Positions 47,842 through 58,190 of a stretch of 64,000 nt of DNA are shown in pieces. Source of the DNA: Tethya wilhelma (Eukaryota > Porifera > Demospongiae > Tethyida > Tethyidae). Position 1 is the first letter of the stretch. The number at the start of each line of letters is the position of its first letter. The notes below the pieces were generated by a model. That model did no database searches, was not told the origin of the DNA, and was given only the letters and a program-made list of their open reading frames with translations. Position numbers and translations under genes: made by a program. The stretch covers positions 480,072 through 544,071 of the forward strand of contig CAXIPT010000008.1 in assembly GCA_964030475.1 (NCBI GenBank), written 5' to 3'.

Positions 47842-49016
47842 AAAAACTGATTTTAGTGGAGAAGCTAAGGCTGACTGTGTCAGACTCTCTGAAGAGGCTG
47901 TTGAAGAAACTCCAGGAACAAGAGAAGGCTAAAAGAGAAGATGTGACTCTGAATCTAAAGATGGAGATGGTGGTAGATTGAAGATTGAAGAGAGAACTGT
48001 TTGTATCCAGAGTATTACTGCCCGTACACATTCAGCTGAAGAAGGTGAAGTGAAGATTGGTACCAAATGCACCAACTATGGTTGCAATGATGTGAGTGCC
48101 AGGTTGTGCAAGTGCAATTAAGTCAAAAATAAAATAAAGCCATGACATTGGGTTTTGCAGGTGTCAGGATTCTTGTGTCAATTATGTTGTTTGTATGTAG
48201 ATCTACATTGGTCCTGACAGTAATTTCACTCGCTGCCAACATCATCCAGGAGTAGCCATCTTCCATGATGGGTGAGTAGTAGGTATCTGTTTATGGTGCT
48301 TATCTTCCTTTGCTCACTTGTGTTTTACTCTGTCCATCCATGTAGCTACAAGTTCTGGAGCTGTTGTCAAAGACGAACGTCCGACTTTCATGAGTTTGAG
48401 AGACAGGAGGGGTGTACGACTGGAGACCACGTGTGGATAAAGGTACGTGAGTGTGAAAGGAGGGTTGACTCATCTGTGTGATCCTTAATTGTAAATTTTG
48501 TGTCTTAACCTTTTCTTCACCTCAGCCTCTTGCTAGCACTGAGAAGTGCAGATATGACTGGCACCAGACTGGATCACTGGTCGTCATCTCCCTCTATGTG
48601 AAAGCTTCTGTCCCGGAAACTGCAACTATCGAAGCCAACCCCACTCGAGTAAGAACCTCCTTTTCTCGAGCACAGTGTTCCAATTAAGTGAAATATGGTG
48701 TGTAAAATTATTATTATTATTATTACGACTTGGTTGTGTCTCATTCAGGTTCAAGTTTCATTTGCGTACAACAATGGAAAGAGTGAATGTAAGATGGAGT
48801 ATAATCTTTATGGGGTGAGTAGCTTAAAGAAAAATTAATATGGCATCTTCTTTCATCTGGTGGTGTGTATTGTGTTTGTTGTATGTATAGGTTATTGATC
48901 CTGCTAAGAGCTCTGTAGAATTATTAGCTAATAAAGTTGAACTAAAGCTAAGAAAAGCAGATCCTGCCAGTTGGCCTTCTCTGGAAGTTAAACAGACAGT
49001 CCCGCCAAAGAACTAG
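47842..49016 (+). pseudogene. CHORDC1: CHORD-CS gene, copy C (frameshift in first exon)
   Basis: Exons: about 47867-48091, 48201-48271, 48346-48442, 48526-48648, 48749-48814 and 48891-49016 (stop TAG 49014). Exons two to six are intact and encode the same CHORD and CS residues as copy A. The first exon reads LTVSDSLKRLLKKLQEQEKA, but compared with copy B it has a five-base net insertion near GATGTGACTCTGAATC, shifting frame before the CHORD cysteines. Translation from a lipocalin-like leader ATG (MAKTTS) stops at once. It could still be used from another start, so calling it a pseudogene is tentative. The CpeT-like gene follows 139 bp after the stop codon. Confidence 0.65.
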
Positions 49017-49081
49017 CTAGTCTTATCTAGAAACTGCTGCATTTTAATTTTTCTGCTGGATTAAATTTTGTTGTGGTTTAT

Positions 49082-49093
49082 TGCGCATGCGTA
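49082..49093. promoter_or_regulatory. NRF1/alpha-Pal-like palindrome of the intact CpeT-like gene
   Basis: TGCGCATGCGTA, 61 bp upstream of the ATG at 49155 and 65 bp after the CHORD stop codon. Same placement as at 992-1003. Confidence 0.55.
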
Positions 49094-49154
49094 CGTTGCA
49101 GCCATTGATTTGGGGTGGGTGTGGTTCATTGTCAGATCTAGAGTTGGGTGCAGA

Positions 49155-50036
49155 ATGGAGCTAGACCACCAGCTTGAGCTAATTTACAAGTACTTTCAAG
49201 GTACTTTTGATTCGTTTAGGCAAATTTCTCTGGAAAAGGAGCAGCAGCCAGATGGACAGTCAATTCATGAATGGGTCTGGTCACAGTTTACCCCTGTGTC
49301 AATCCCTAAGCTAGGTTCCCATGTGACTGTTGTGAGACAGGGATTGAGAGAGACAGGGGTTCTAAAAGAATGGCCAAGAGTGTTCAGGCAAAGGATCTAT
49401 CAATTTGCAATCAACAAGGAAGAAAATTGTATAATGAATGCAATCTTCAAATTGAAAGATGAATCGCTGTATGAGAAGGTCATTACTGATAGGCTTGCTC
49501 TAGCTGAGCTTGATCCTACTACAGACATGGAATGTATGGATGGTTGTGGTGTGTTTTGGGAGTATCTTGCTGAATCAAAACGGTTTCATGGACGTACAAA
49601 AGAAGGAATGTGTCGAATAACCAGCAATTTTTTTTGTCCTGGCAAGACCATTATTGTATCTGATGATCTTTACATTGGACAAGATGAATTGTGGATTTTA
49701 GATCGTGGCATGGACACCGATGGGAACAAGATATTTGGCTATGAAAGCAATATTCACCATAAATTTGTTCGCTGCATGTTTTATTCCGGGAAAGTGGTTG
49801 AAAAAGGAATTGAACGGATGATAGAATTGCACGATCAAAAAGGAATGCTAGTACTTAACAATCAATATTCTCTGGAGCTGTGCCATGTATCCACCGAAGA
49901 CAATATGGAGATTCTTTCACTGGCACTGCTTCAAGATGAGGTAACTGTGGGGGTGGCCAAAGCTAGTGCTGCCTCTACTTCTATTGGCCTAATGGTTGAG
50001 AACATAGAGATTTTTTTATCATTGAAGGCTAACTAA
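49155..50036 (+). CDS. CpeT/CpcT-family chromophore lyase-like protein (293 aa, intronless)
   Basis: Single-exon gene; start ATG 49155 (MELDHQLELIYKYFQGTF), stop 50034-50036. It carries the CpeT/CpcT pattern: an early F-G-F-S--Q region (residues 14-23), RQRIYQF (78-84), NAIFKLKD (95-102), GCGVFW (130-135), FHGRTKEGMC (144-153) and LDRGMDTDG (182-190), then GYES..HHKFVR. In cyanobacteria these beta-barrel proteins attach bilins to phycobiliproteins; an animal has no phycobiliprotein, so the role here is unknown and tetrapyrrole binding is a guess. About 85 extra C-terminal residues follow the family core. No signal peptide. It lacks introns and follows a CHORD gene end, with an SDR gene convergent downstream. 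Copies 1 and 2 are frameshifted; this one is intact. Confidence 0.75.
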   Translation: MELDHQLELIYKYFQGTFDSFRQISLEKEQQPDGQSIHEWVWSQFTPVSIPKLGSHVTVVRQGLRETGVLKEWPRVFRQRIYQFAINKEENCIMNAIFKLKDESLYEKVITDRLALAELDPTTDMECMDGCGVFWEYLAESKRFHGRTKEGMCRITSNFFCPGKTIIVSDDLYIGQDELWILDRGMDTDGNKIFGYESNIHHKFVRCMFYSGKVVEKGIERMIELHDQKGMLVLNNQYSLELCHVSTEDNMEILSLALLQDEVTVGVAKASAASTSIGLMVENIEIFLSLKAN

Positions 50037-50402
50037 ATGTTGAAATATGCACAAGACTTTAATAGTGATGTGACCTTTATTATTATTATTACTAATTATT
50101 GCATACCATCCTATATGTTGTAATAACTATGTGGCTGTGTTGGTCATCATAAAGTTGTAACTGATTTAATCTTATAATAACTAAGCTTATACAGTGACCA
50201 CATCACCAAACTCAGACACACATTGTGACACCTCTGATAATACAATGCAAATCTCAGAAGTCTGATCTGCTAAATTCTGTTTTTGCACTAAGAAAGTACT
50301 TCACTTTTATATGGAATTCAGAAAAGCTGCGGTAATGGTGCTAGCTAGTGGTGTTTTACTGTACATGCATAGAATAAGATGTAGCACTTGCGCGTGGAGA
50401 AG

Positions 50403-50540
50403 ATGGCAAAATATGCTCCAGGTATCGCTAGCTATAATTCGGTACCTGGGAGGGAATGGTTGTGCACGTTGATCCTGATGGAAAAGTATTAGATTTCTAT
50501 AACACGAAGATTGAAATACTTATTTTTTGAAATTTTTACA
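50403..50540 (+). pseudogene. Lipocalin-like gene remnant 3
   Basis: Best kept of the three remnants: ATG 50403 gives MAKYAPGIAS, then, one frame away, GTWEGMVVHVDPDGKVLDFY and NTKIEI. After that the sequence is A/T-rich and unrelated. It lies between the CpeT-like and SDR genes, so the ancestral unit held all three families. Confidence 0.65.
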
Positions 50541-50855
50541 CACTTGTGTATGATGTTAAAAGCATGTGTATGATGTTAAAAGCATTGCCTGGGTATATCT
50601 GGGTATATCCTGGGTATATCCAAGGTTATTTTTCACTAGTGAATACCCACTGGTATAATACATATGCTTAATGTTTCTATCCACTTTTGTGTACATGTCA
50701 GGTATGAGCTTTTGTGACATTTCTTTCAAGCGCTGGAGCTCTTTCATTGAACTGTTCATAGAAAGGTCAGATGAATACAGGAAACTTAATTGCCATGCAG
50801 GATACAATGTCAACTTGATAGTTGTGATCAGTTCATAATCACATGCCGTCTGTAA

Positions 50856-51779
50856 CTATAGTCCATGTGAAATTGGGTCCACTCCAACCAGAGGGAGTGT
50901 CCATTCATAGTCTGCTGGCAAGAGAGAGGCTAATTTAGTGTTGGAAATTATCTTACTTTTCTTCATAGATTCATCTTCTAAGATTTCCGGAAGAAGGTCC
51001 AAATTCAATACTCTCACCCAGTCCTGGACTCTGAATGCACCACACGATGTTAAAATCCTCTGTCCTTTTATTGGCTTGCATTCGACTTCATCATTCGTGG
51101 CACTGGAACATTCAGCTTTGAGTTTCTCAATCATAATCATTGATATCTTATAGATGTCATTCATGTGAATCATGTTCACTAATCTTAGTCCATTCTTGAA
51201 ATACTCTTTGGACAAAAATGACTTGATAGATCGTGTAGTACCAAATCCCCCCTGAATCTCTTCATCATCGCCAGTTATACCAGAAAGACTGAGTAGTGTT
51301 GCTCCTTGTTTCAGCATCCATTCCTCTCCTTCAACACGATCGGCTAGTGGGGTACCCTGTCCAGCTAGAGGAGCAGTCTCGTCCACTATAGCATTGAAAC
51401 CATTGCTTTGAAAACATGAAGATGTGCCAAAACAGATGACTGGGCACTTGGTAGCAATCTGTTCATCCCATAATTTCTGAATCTCTGAAAGCTGAGATGC
51501 CAAGATTGGAAAAGTGAATATTGTAGCTTCCACAGTAGCTTTGTCTGGAAGATTGGACCAAGTGTCTCTGTCAAGGAGGTCAAACTTTACTGTTTGTATC
51601 CCCATAGTTGTCAGTGTGGTGAGCTTTTCCGCGTTGCTGCGAGTTGTCGTGATGAATCTTGAGGGATCACGGAGGCAGATTCTCGTGCCTGTCCAGCCAC
51701 CTCCCAGTACTAAAATCATAGTCAGAGTACACAGTCTCCTCGTCAGTCCTCGACCAGGTAGCTGACTCGAGTCAGTCAC
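50856..51779 (-). CDS. Atypical short-chain dehydrogenase/reductase-like protein (intact, intronless)
   Basis: Single-exon minus-strand frame of 307 codons. The Rossmann motif LVLGGGWTGTRI lies at residues 23-34, so the in-frame ATG at 51719 (residue 21) is the more likely start and the upstream 20 codons may be leader. Family marks after it: TTTRS with a cofactor-side turn, FDLLDRDTW, ICFGTSSCFQ (strand beta-5 region), EGEEWMLKQGATLLSLSGITG and LVNMIHMNDI. The classical Tyr-x-x-x-Lys pair is not obvious, which fits the atypical, YeeZ-like or NmrA-like SDR groups common in bacteria and algae. Substrate unknown. It is convergent with the CpeT-like gene and has an NRF1-like palindrome 75 bp upstream. 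Three broken relatives lie in the window. Confidence 0.7.
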   Translation of the reverse strand: MTDSSQLPGRGLTRRLCTLTMILVLGGGWTGTRICLRDPSRFITTTRSNAEKLTTLTTMGIQTVKFDLLDRDTWSNLPDKATVEATIFTFPILASQLSEIQKLWDEQIATKCPVICFGTSSCFQSNGFNAIVDETAPLAGQGTPLADRVEGEEWMLKQGATLLSLSGITGDDEEIQGGFGTTRSIKSFLSKEYFKNGLRLVNMIHMNDIYKISMIMIEKLKAECSSATNDEVECKPIKGQRILTSCGAFRVQDWVRVLNLDLLPEILEDESMKKSKIISNTKLASLLPADYEWTLPLVGVDPISHGL

Positions 51780-51853
51780 TGACTCAGCAGATCTTTAATT
51801 AGAAATTGTAGCCGAAGACTATGCCGGAACGCGGCAGACCTTACGTGTTCTAC

Positions 51854-51865
51854 TGCGCATGCGTA
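51854..51865. promoter_or_regulatory. NRF1/alpha-Pal-like palindrome of the intact SDR gene
   Basis: TGCGCATGCGTA within the promoter segment shared with 47716-47841. The segment is cut about 30 bp further by the 5' end of a LINE. Confidence 0.55.
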
Positions 51866-51894
51866 GGCGTTCGCAACCAAGTGCTTGCTGTTGT

Positions 51895-54170
51895 AGGAAC
51901 GTAAACGGAAAAATATGGAAAAAGGAAAAATAAATGCAGAGGAGAACTACGACGCGCCCGCCGCGCAGCGGCGCGCGCGTCGTATCTTATCTCGACTGTG
52001 CACCGACTCCCGAGTTGTGCAAGGAAGCCAAGGATCCAAGGAACAGAAGTTACGTCCGTCGACTCTTGCAAAAGGCTTTTATTGGTCGTAAATTCCTATA
52101 ATCACATACTTTTTGATATTGCTTGCTTTTTAGCTTTCGTGTGACACTGTAGCACTGATGCCTGAAAGTTGGTTATCATGTCTTACATAATTCTGTTAAT
52201 CCTAATCAATGTTCTGTTAACTGGTCTAAGGTAACTGAAGTAGAGTCCTCTGCTTACTGTTATTTCTCTCCTCTATCCTCCCTACTCTTCACTCTGATGT
52301 CGTCAACTGTGTGGACCCCTCCTGTTCCAAGCATCGCTCCATTATTGATGATTACTGTGAACAGTTATTTAATTCTATCTGCCCAGCCTCTGATGCTTGT
52401 CTTCCAGTACATCATTCTGGAGGAAGTCGTAAATCTTGTCTTCCTGGTTGGAGCCAATCTGCTGCTGATCTCAGGAACTCTGCGCAATTTTGGCACAATG
52501 TTTGGACTGACTGTGGGTGGATCTCTCCACCACTTGAAGTTGATGGTATATCAATTCCCCATCTGACATTGCCAACGTTTTCTCCTCCAAGCTGGGCTCA
52601 CTTTTAAATCTTAACTCAGATGCAGTTGGTTCATATTCTTCTGATCCACACTCTAGTTCATCTCTCATGGATCTTGTCAACAGTATCTCATGTGCTGATG
52701 TTGCTTCTACTCTTATCTCACCTGATGTTGTTTTAGACTCTCTCTCCAATCTGAAGCATAGTAAACATGATGGTACCTCATTCACTTCAGACCACTTTCT
52801 CCATGCCAGTGACATTCTGTGTGAGCCTCTTTCTGTTCTTTTTACCAGCATGTTACGGCACAGCTATGTTCCAGCTGCTCTTCGTGATTGTATTGTTGTC
52901 CCTGTGGCTAAGCCTGGTAAGGATCCATCTCAGTTGCTCAGACAGCTATAGGCCCATTGCTCTGGCCCCCACTTTGAGTAAAGTGTTTGAGTGGTGTATA
53001 CTTTTTCAGTACCAATCTGCTTTTTCTACCTCGACTTTGCAGTTTGGCTTCAAGCCTGGTTTCTCTGCTGACCTTTGCACTGGTTTCTTCAAGAACATTA
53101 TCAATAGCTACCTTCAGAAGGACACTAGTGTTTATGGATGCTTTTTAGATGCCAGTATAAGGCCTTTGGTCGGTTGATCACTCTCTGCTTTTCAAGAAGC
53201 TCATTGATCGCAATCTTCCACCACTCCGGCATTGTGAGGTTACTCATTTTCTGGTATTCCTCCCGGCCAACAGCTGTCAGTGAAGTGGTGCAATCATCTT
53301 TCAGCCCCCTTTGGAACTTCCAATGGTGTTCGCCAAGGTGGTGTGTTGTCTCCTATTCTCTTCACAGTCTATATTGATGATTTGCTTTCTGACCTTGAGA
53401 GGTGTGGTGCATGCGCAGGCTGCTATTGGAGACAACATTTTGCAGGTGCTGTCTGCTATGCTGATGATATTGTTCTCCTTGCTCCTTCCCCTTCTGCTTT
53501 GCGACTAATGTTGGAAGTCTGTCAACTTTTTGCTCACAATCACCATGCACCTGATCTTCAACTCTGACAAGACCCAACTATAGTCAAATTTTATAAATCT
53601 GCTGACCACCTCTCTCCTGTGTTCCATTTTTTGGGTAAATGTTTTTCTGTTCATAAATCTGCCTCCCATCTTGGTCACAATCTTATTTTCAACCTCTGAT
53701 GACAATGCTATTACCAAAGATATGTGTGTAAAGTCAACTGTGTACTGCACCTGTTCTCTTGCTGCGATCCGTTAGTCAAGACCCATCTATTTTCCAGCTT
53801 CTGCTTATCCTTGTATGGTTCGTCACTTTGGAATCTCTCTTCTCCTAAACTGAAATACCTTGAAGTTTCTTTAACAACATTCTTAGGAAGATATGGTCTC
53901 TACCTCGTCATTGCCATACTGGTATCCTGCACTCAGTTGCTAGTTTGCAGAGCTGCTACAATCTCAGACTGGTTCTTGCTCGTTCTATATAGAAGCCTAC
54001 TGACCTCTGCTTTATACAGCATACTTCTTTCATTCACGATTTCTTCTCGCAAAGCTCTCGATGCACTAATAACTCTCTTGGTTTTAATATCCTCCATGGC
54101 ACTAAACATGTTAAGAAGTATTCTGCTGGTGATTTGCTGTGTGCTGACTTCATATGTACTGCAAGGATAA
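51895..54170 (+). mobile_element. Decayed non-LTR retrotransposon (LINE) with reverse transcriptase
   Basis: Begins GTAGGAACGTAAACGG and carries, over shifting frames, the endonuclease-RT linker (HRSIIDDYCEQLFNSI, GWSQSAADLRNSAQFWHNVW), RT block SYRPIALAPTLSKVFE, FGFKPGFS, the NGVRQGGVLSPILF block (about 53322-53364) and the catalytic CYADDIVLLAPS box (about 53455-53490). Stops and frameshifts occur throughout, so it is inactive. The block resembles CR1/L2/jockey-type elements; clade assignment needs alignment. The 5' end is inserted beside the SDR promoter. The partner copy at 35876-37016 is shorter. Confidence 0.75.
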
Positions 54171-54689
54171 ACCGTTCAATTAATAGACACCTAGACGATA
54201 AGATTTACTTTATGCCGTGTACTGCATAACTTCTCTGTTAGTAAACATTAGCTACTATTACTTACTTAATCTTATAACTTTATGCTTATTATGTACTTTG
54301 TTTGTTCCTATTGCTCCTGTTTTGGAGTGCTATTATTACAATTACAATTACAATAATAGCATGATAATAATATTATTAGTTGTTTTTAATACAGTAACTA
54401 TCTATCTTATTGCAGTACAGCTTCAAAGCCTATCTTCACTGAGTTGATGATGAAGTGAAAGTATTGCAGTCATTGCATGTATGAGTATAATTGAGTCGCA
54501 TGCATCATTATCAGACTGAGTATACTGATGCATTTTATTACAGATCACAGGCCAAGGCAGCATATTAATAAAGATTATTATGTATAACACATGCAAGTAT
54601 ACATACCTCAGGCCACAAAACCTCCCTGGCCATGGTCATTCCAGTGACTGAGCATACCAGTAGCATTCTGAGTTTTCATAACATTTTGA
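54171..54689. other. Unassigned stretch, probably LINE 3' debris
   Basis: A/T-rich, with the simple repeat (TACAAT)n near 54337-54356. No recognised gene. Confidence 0.35.
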
Positions 54690-54699
54690 TATATTGAAT

Positions 54700-54912
54700 T
54701 GAATGCTGAGAGAGAAAGATATCTCAGAAAAAATCTGGGACTCAGCTGGGAATCGAACCCAAGACCTCCCAGATACATGTCTTCTGCCACAGGCACTCAG
54801 TGGCTTAGTGGTAAGAGCACCTGACTAGCAATCAGGAGGTCTTGGGTTCGATTCCCAGCTGCAGCTGATCACGAGTCCCAGATTTTTTCTGGGATATCTT
54901 TCTCTTTCAGCA
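54700..54912. mobile_element. Inverted pair of tRNA-derived SINEs
   Basis: A partial minus-strand copy (about 54700-54778, B box reverse GGAATCGAACC) faces a fuller plus-strand copy (54797-54912). The latter has A box TGGCTTAGTGG at 54801, an AGC anticodon loop, B box GGTTCGATTCC at 54845 and the tail with CCCAGATTTTTTCTGGGATA, itself a short hairpin. Acceptor bases do not pair. Confidence 0.7.
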
Positions 54913-55593
54913 TTCAATTCAATTATAATAGCTTAACTATAGCCTCTATAATATAGTTATAACACCTTAATTGTCATCTTGATATAGCTTCTAAAACCAT
55001 ACACACCATAGATGCTAGGTTGGTACATAGTTATTGTTTTTAGATTCCACCATCTTTTTGCTGCTTTGTTACAGTTTTCATTAGCTAAATTCTAAATGTA
55101 TTATGTATCACACACCCATATTTTAATTACTATTATGGATAGATTTTATCAAAAATTAGTTTGTTTGGAAAGTTCTGGAATCAATATTTGTTTTAAGTTT
55201 AATGACAGAAAAGGTTCAAGTGCTCATCAAGTGATCAGGGGACTCCTAAATTAAAATCCCGACACAGGCACCAACATTTTTAGCTATGGTTAACATTTGC
55301 TATAGGTCATGCATGTCGGTCCAGCACACATGCATGCATGCTTAAAACTAATTACATTAGCTTATATACTTCTGTGAGATGGCATCTTCTACTAGCTTAC
55401 TACTAGCTTACTACTTGCATCCATAGGTGAGGGAGGCAAACAAAACAGAGGGTTTGTAACAGCATTAGACTGCTGACTATGCATACATAACCTCTTGATC
55501 AAACGGTGTGCATCCTGGATGTATAGTAAATATAGTCCTAATCATTTAATGCACTTATGATTGGACATATACACCATGCAATACATGATGCAC

Positions 55594-55764
55594 CTAGGGT
55601 CCTAGGGATTTGTGTACAGTTGAGTTGTACAGGTGCTGATATACTGGGAGAGCAGTCACCCAATCATGTTCTGTTGTCTTCAGATGATTGTCCATAAAAT
55701 CATTGATGTCACCAATCAAGTCAAATTTAAGAAGTACTTTCCATGTTTTGTGGGAACGCTCAAT
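55594..55764 (-). pseudogene. Retrotransposon-type integrase fragment (inverted copy)
   Basis: Minus-strand counterpart of 34898-35068 with the same 56 codons and stop. Only this short piece of the core remains. Confidence 0.65.
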
Positions 55765-55774
55765 CTGTACGTAT

Positions 55775-56550
55775 TACAAACACACTCAGAAGGTGATTAG
55801 AATACTTTTCATAGCTCAGAAATATGGGCTGGTCACTGGGACAGTCTAGTCATAGTTAGAGCAAGATGGTTGACTAGGGCTAGGGTAAAATTTTATACAC
55901 ACACACAGTTTTCCAAATTTGTTAACTAGCTAACGTAAACAGAAAAATATTATCTAAACTAACCAAACACACTCAGAAGGTAATCAGAATGCTTTTCATA
56001 GCTTAGAGACAGAAGCTGATCACTGTGGCAGGATCTAGTTACAGTTGGAGCAAGAATTGGTTGAATAGGCACAATTTTATACATTTTTTCCGAATTCGTT
56101 AGCTAACGTAAACGGAAAAATATTACCAAACACACTCAGAAGGTGATCAGAATGCTTTTTATAGCTTAGAGACACAAGCTGATCACTGTGACAGGGTCTA
56201 GTGACAGTTGGAGCAAGAATTGGTTGAATAGGGTATAATTTTATACATTTTTTCCAAATTTGTTAGCTAACGTAAACGGAAAAATATTATCTAAACAAAC
56301 TAAACACACTCACAAGGTAATCAGAACCAATTCATGCTCCAACTCTGACTACACCCTGCCACAGTGATAAGCTTCTGTCTCTTAAAGCTATGAAAAGCCT
56401 GCGGCATTTTGAATAGGCACAATTTTATACATTTTTTCCGAATTTGTTAGCTAACGTAAACAGAAAAATATCATCAGTACCAAACACACTCAGAAGATGA
56501 TTAGAATGCTTTTTATAGCTTAGAGACAGAAGCTCANAAACACACTTGAT
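55775..56550 (-). repeat. Tandem array of ~173-bp units, reverse orientation
   Basis: About four to five units of the family at 32575-33905, reversed, with one unit partly re-inverted near 56325-56400 and a single N at 56537. Confidence 0.8.
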
Positions 56551-56995
56551 CACCCAGAGCTCTGTACAAAGCATGCATACTTCAGTTATGAGATGTTTGC
56601 TTAGTGTCTCCCACAAAAACACATCACAAACAGTGTCATGTTGATATTATTACCATAAACACAAATTCATTGCTGGGCCCCCACCAAGAGCAGACCTATG
56701 AATAGCACACAGTTGAGTGTAATTTTTGGTGGTAATATTTGAAACTGGCCTATAATGTAATACCTACCACATATCCATAACAGATAGCTACACATGACAA
56801 ACCATTCTTTCCACACACAAAGGACGGTTTTCAAAACCGATTACGGTGTGGAATGATGACACCGAGCCGTGGACTTATAAACACAACACTCCACGCCAAA
56901 GTTGGAATGGATGACAAATTGACTACAACATGCACATACACACACACACACAAATCCACCCCGGGTATCATCAGCCATATTAGAGCTGTCTTCTC
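56551..56995. other. Unassigned stretch
   Basis: No gene recognised; contains a short (CA)n run near 56935-56951. Confidence 0.35.
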
Positions 56996-57683
56996 TCATG
57001 CTGCACACCTCATGAAGTATACTATTTCACTGCTGTGCCACTTCCACTTCATACTGGCTTCTGCAAACACTCTAGCTAATTGTTGTTGCAAAATGTGCAC
57101 CTAAAATTCAAAAATATGGCTTCAACTATGCCTGTCACTCACCGTCAGTTTCAAACTACCTTGTGTGTGTGAATGTGTGTGTGTGACTGTGTGGTGCCTC
57201 TGATACTAATACCTACACAAAACGTATCATGTCAAGCTCACTGTGTATCCAAGTGTGTGCATGGCTGTGTCTATGTCAGTAAATATTTATGCTTCCTTTA
57301 CAAACACATGAAATTTTGCAGCTACATGTCCCTCTACCCGCACGACAGAGGTCATAGAAACGTCCAACAACCACAACAAATTCACTTACTTTTACTCTCC
57401 TTCCATCGTCGTGAGGAAGGTAGGCGTTGATGTAGAATGTATGGGGATTGTAGCCAGGTGTAAAACTACTCTGTATCTCCAGCTGCTGTTTACCAAGTTT
57501 GATCTCTGGTTTGTGCTTCACGCTTAGCTTCTTCTTCGGAGAAACTGCATGGGAACTTCCAGAGTGTTTCGGTGAACCTCTCGACTCAGCAGGACTATCA
57601 TTCATGCCTATCTTCACAGTCAACGTTCTTGTATTTCTCCCAGAATTCGGCGATTTGCTTGTCATGATTTCTATGGTCGTCAT
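56996..57683 (-). CDS. Small unknown protein, at least two exons
   Basis: The first exon is 57390-57683 (ATG 57683; MTTIEIMTSKSPNSGRNTRT to NAYLPHDDGRRVK) with a consensus GTAAGT donor. A candidate second exon at 56996-57100 follows an ATTTTAG acceptor in phase (VHILQQQLARVFAEASMKWK) and ends in TGA, giving 132 residues; a donor inside it cannot be excluded. The protein has a Ser/Lys-rich middle (SPKKKLSVKHKPEIK), no signal peptide and no family I recognise. It is divergent from the aminopeptidase gene, about 500 bp away. Confidence 0.45.
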
Positions 57684-58190
57684 GTCAAGTCTGTACACAT
57701 ACGTACCCTAATACTAAAAACAGAGGAGCGGCTAAAGCACTGATGTACTACCGGGCGTACTTGTTACTGTCACTTTAATTGATTCAATTACTACGGATAG
57801 CTATAGTGGAAAATGCCCATCTTCAAAGTGCTTGGCTTCACGAGGGAGGACTGCTACTCTACTGACTCTGCTTTGATTTAGACATTCCACACATATTTTG
57901 CGGTTTTGACTACAAGCAGCGGATGTGTTTGCAAGTCATATGATGTCATTGTGTCAGTCACGTGAAAAAATATTTAACCCTTTTAGGAGTTGCCAAGAAG
58001 GTAAGTTCCTCTTTTACAGCTTTGCGGGAGGTCATTAACTCAAGCTGCAAAGGTTTGTATGTAGCATACTTGTACTAAGCAGTAGAATTACATGCTATTA
58101 ATTTCACATATAAGCTGTCACAAGAATCAAATCACCCATTCACGTTAAAAATTCTCTACTTTGTCTGTCTGTCTGTCACTGCAGTGTGTC
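57684..58190. promoter_or_regulatory. Divergent intergenic region
   Basis: Separates the starts of the unknown minus-strand gene and the aminopeptidase. A 5' UTR intron of the aminopeptidase may end at 58184 (CACTGCAG just before the start). No NRF1-like palindrome is present. Confidence 0.35.

Noticed and set aside
54797..54870. tRNA-Ala(AGC) gene
   Set aside because: Anticodon and T arms fold and both pol III boxes are present, but the acceptor stem pairs at only three positions and the sequence is dispersed, so it is a SINE.
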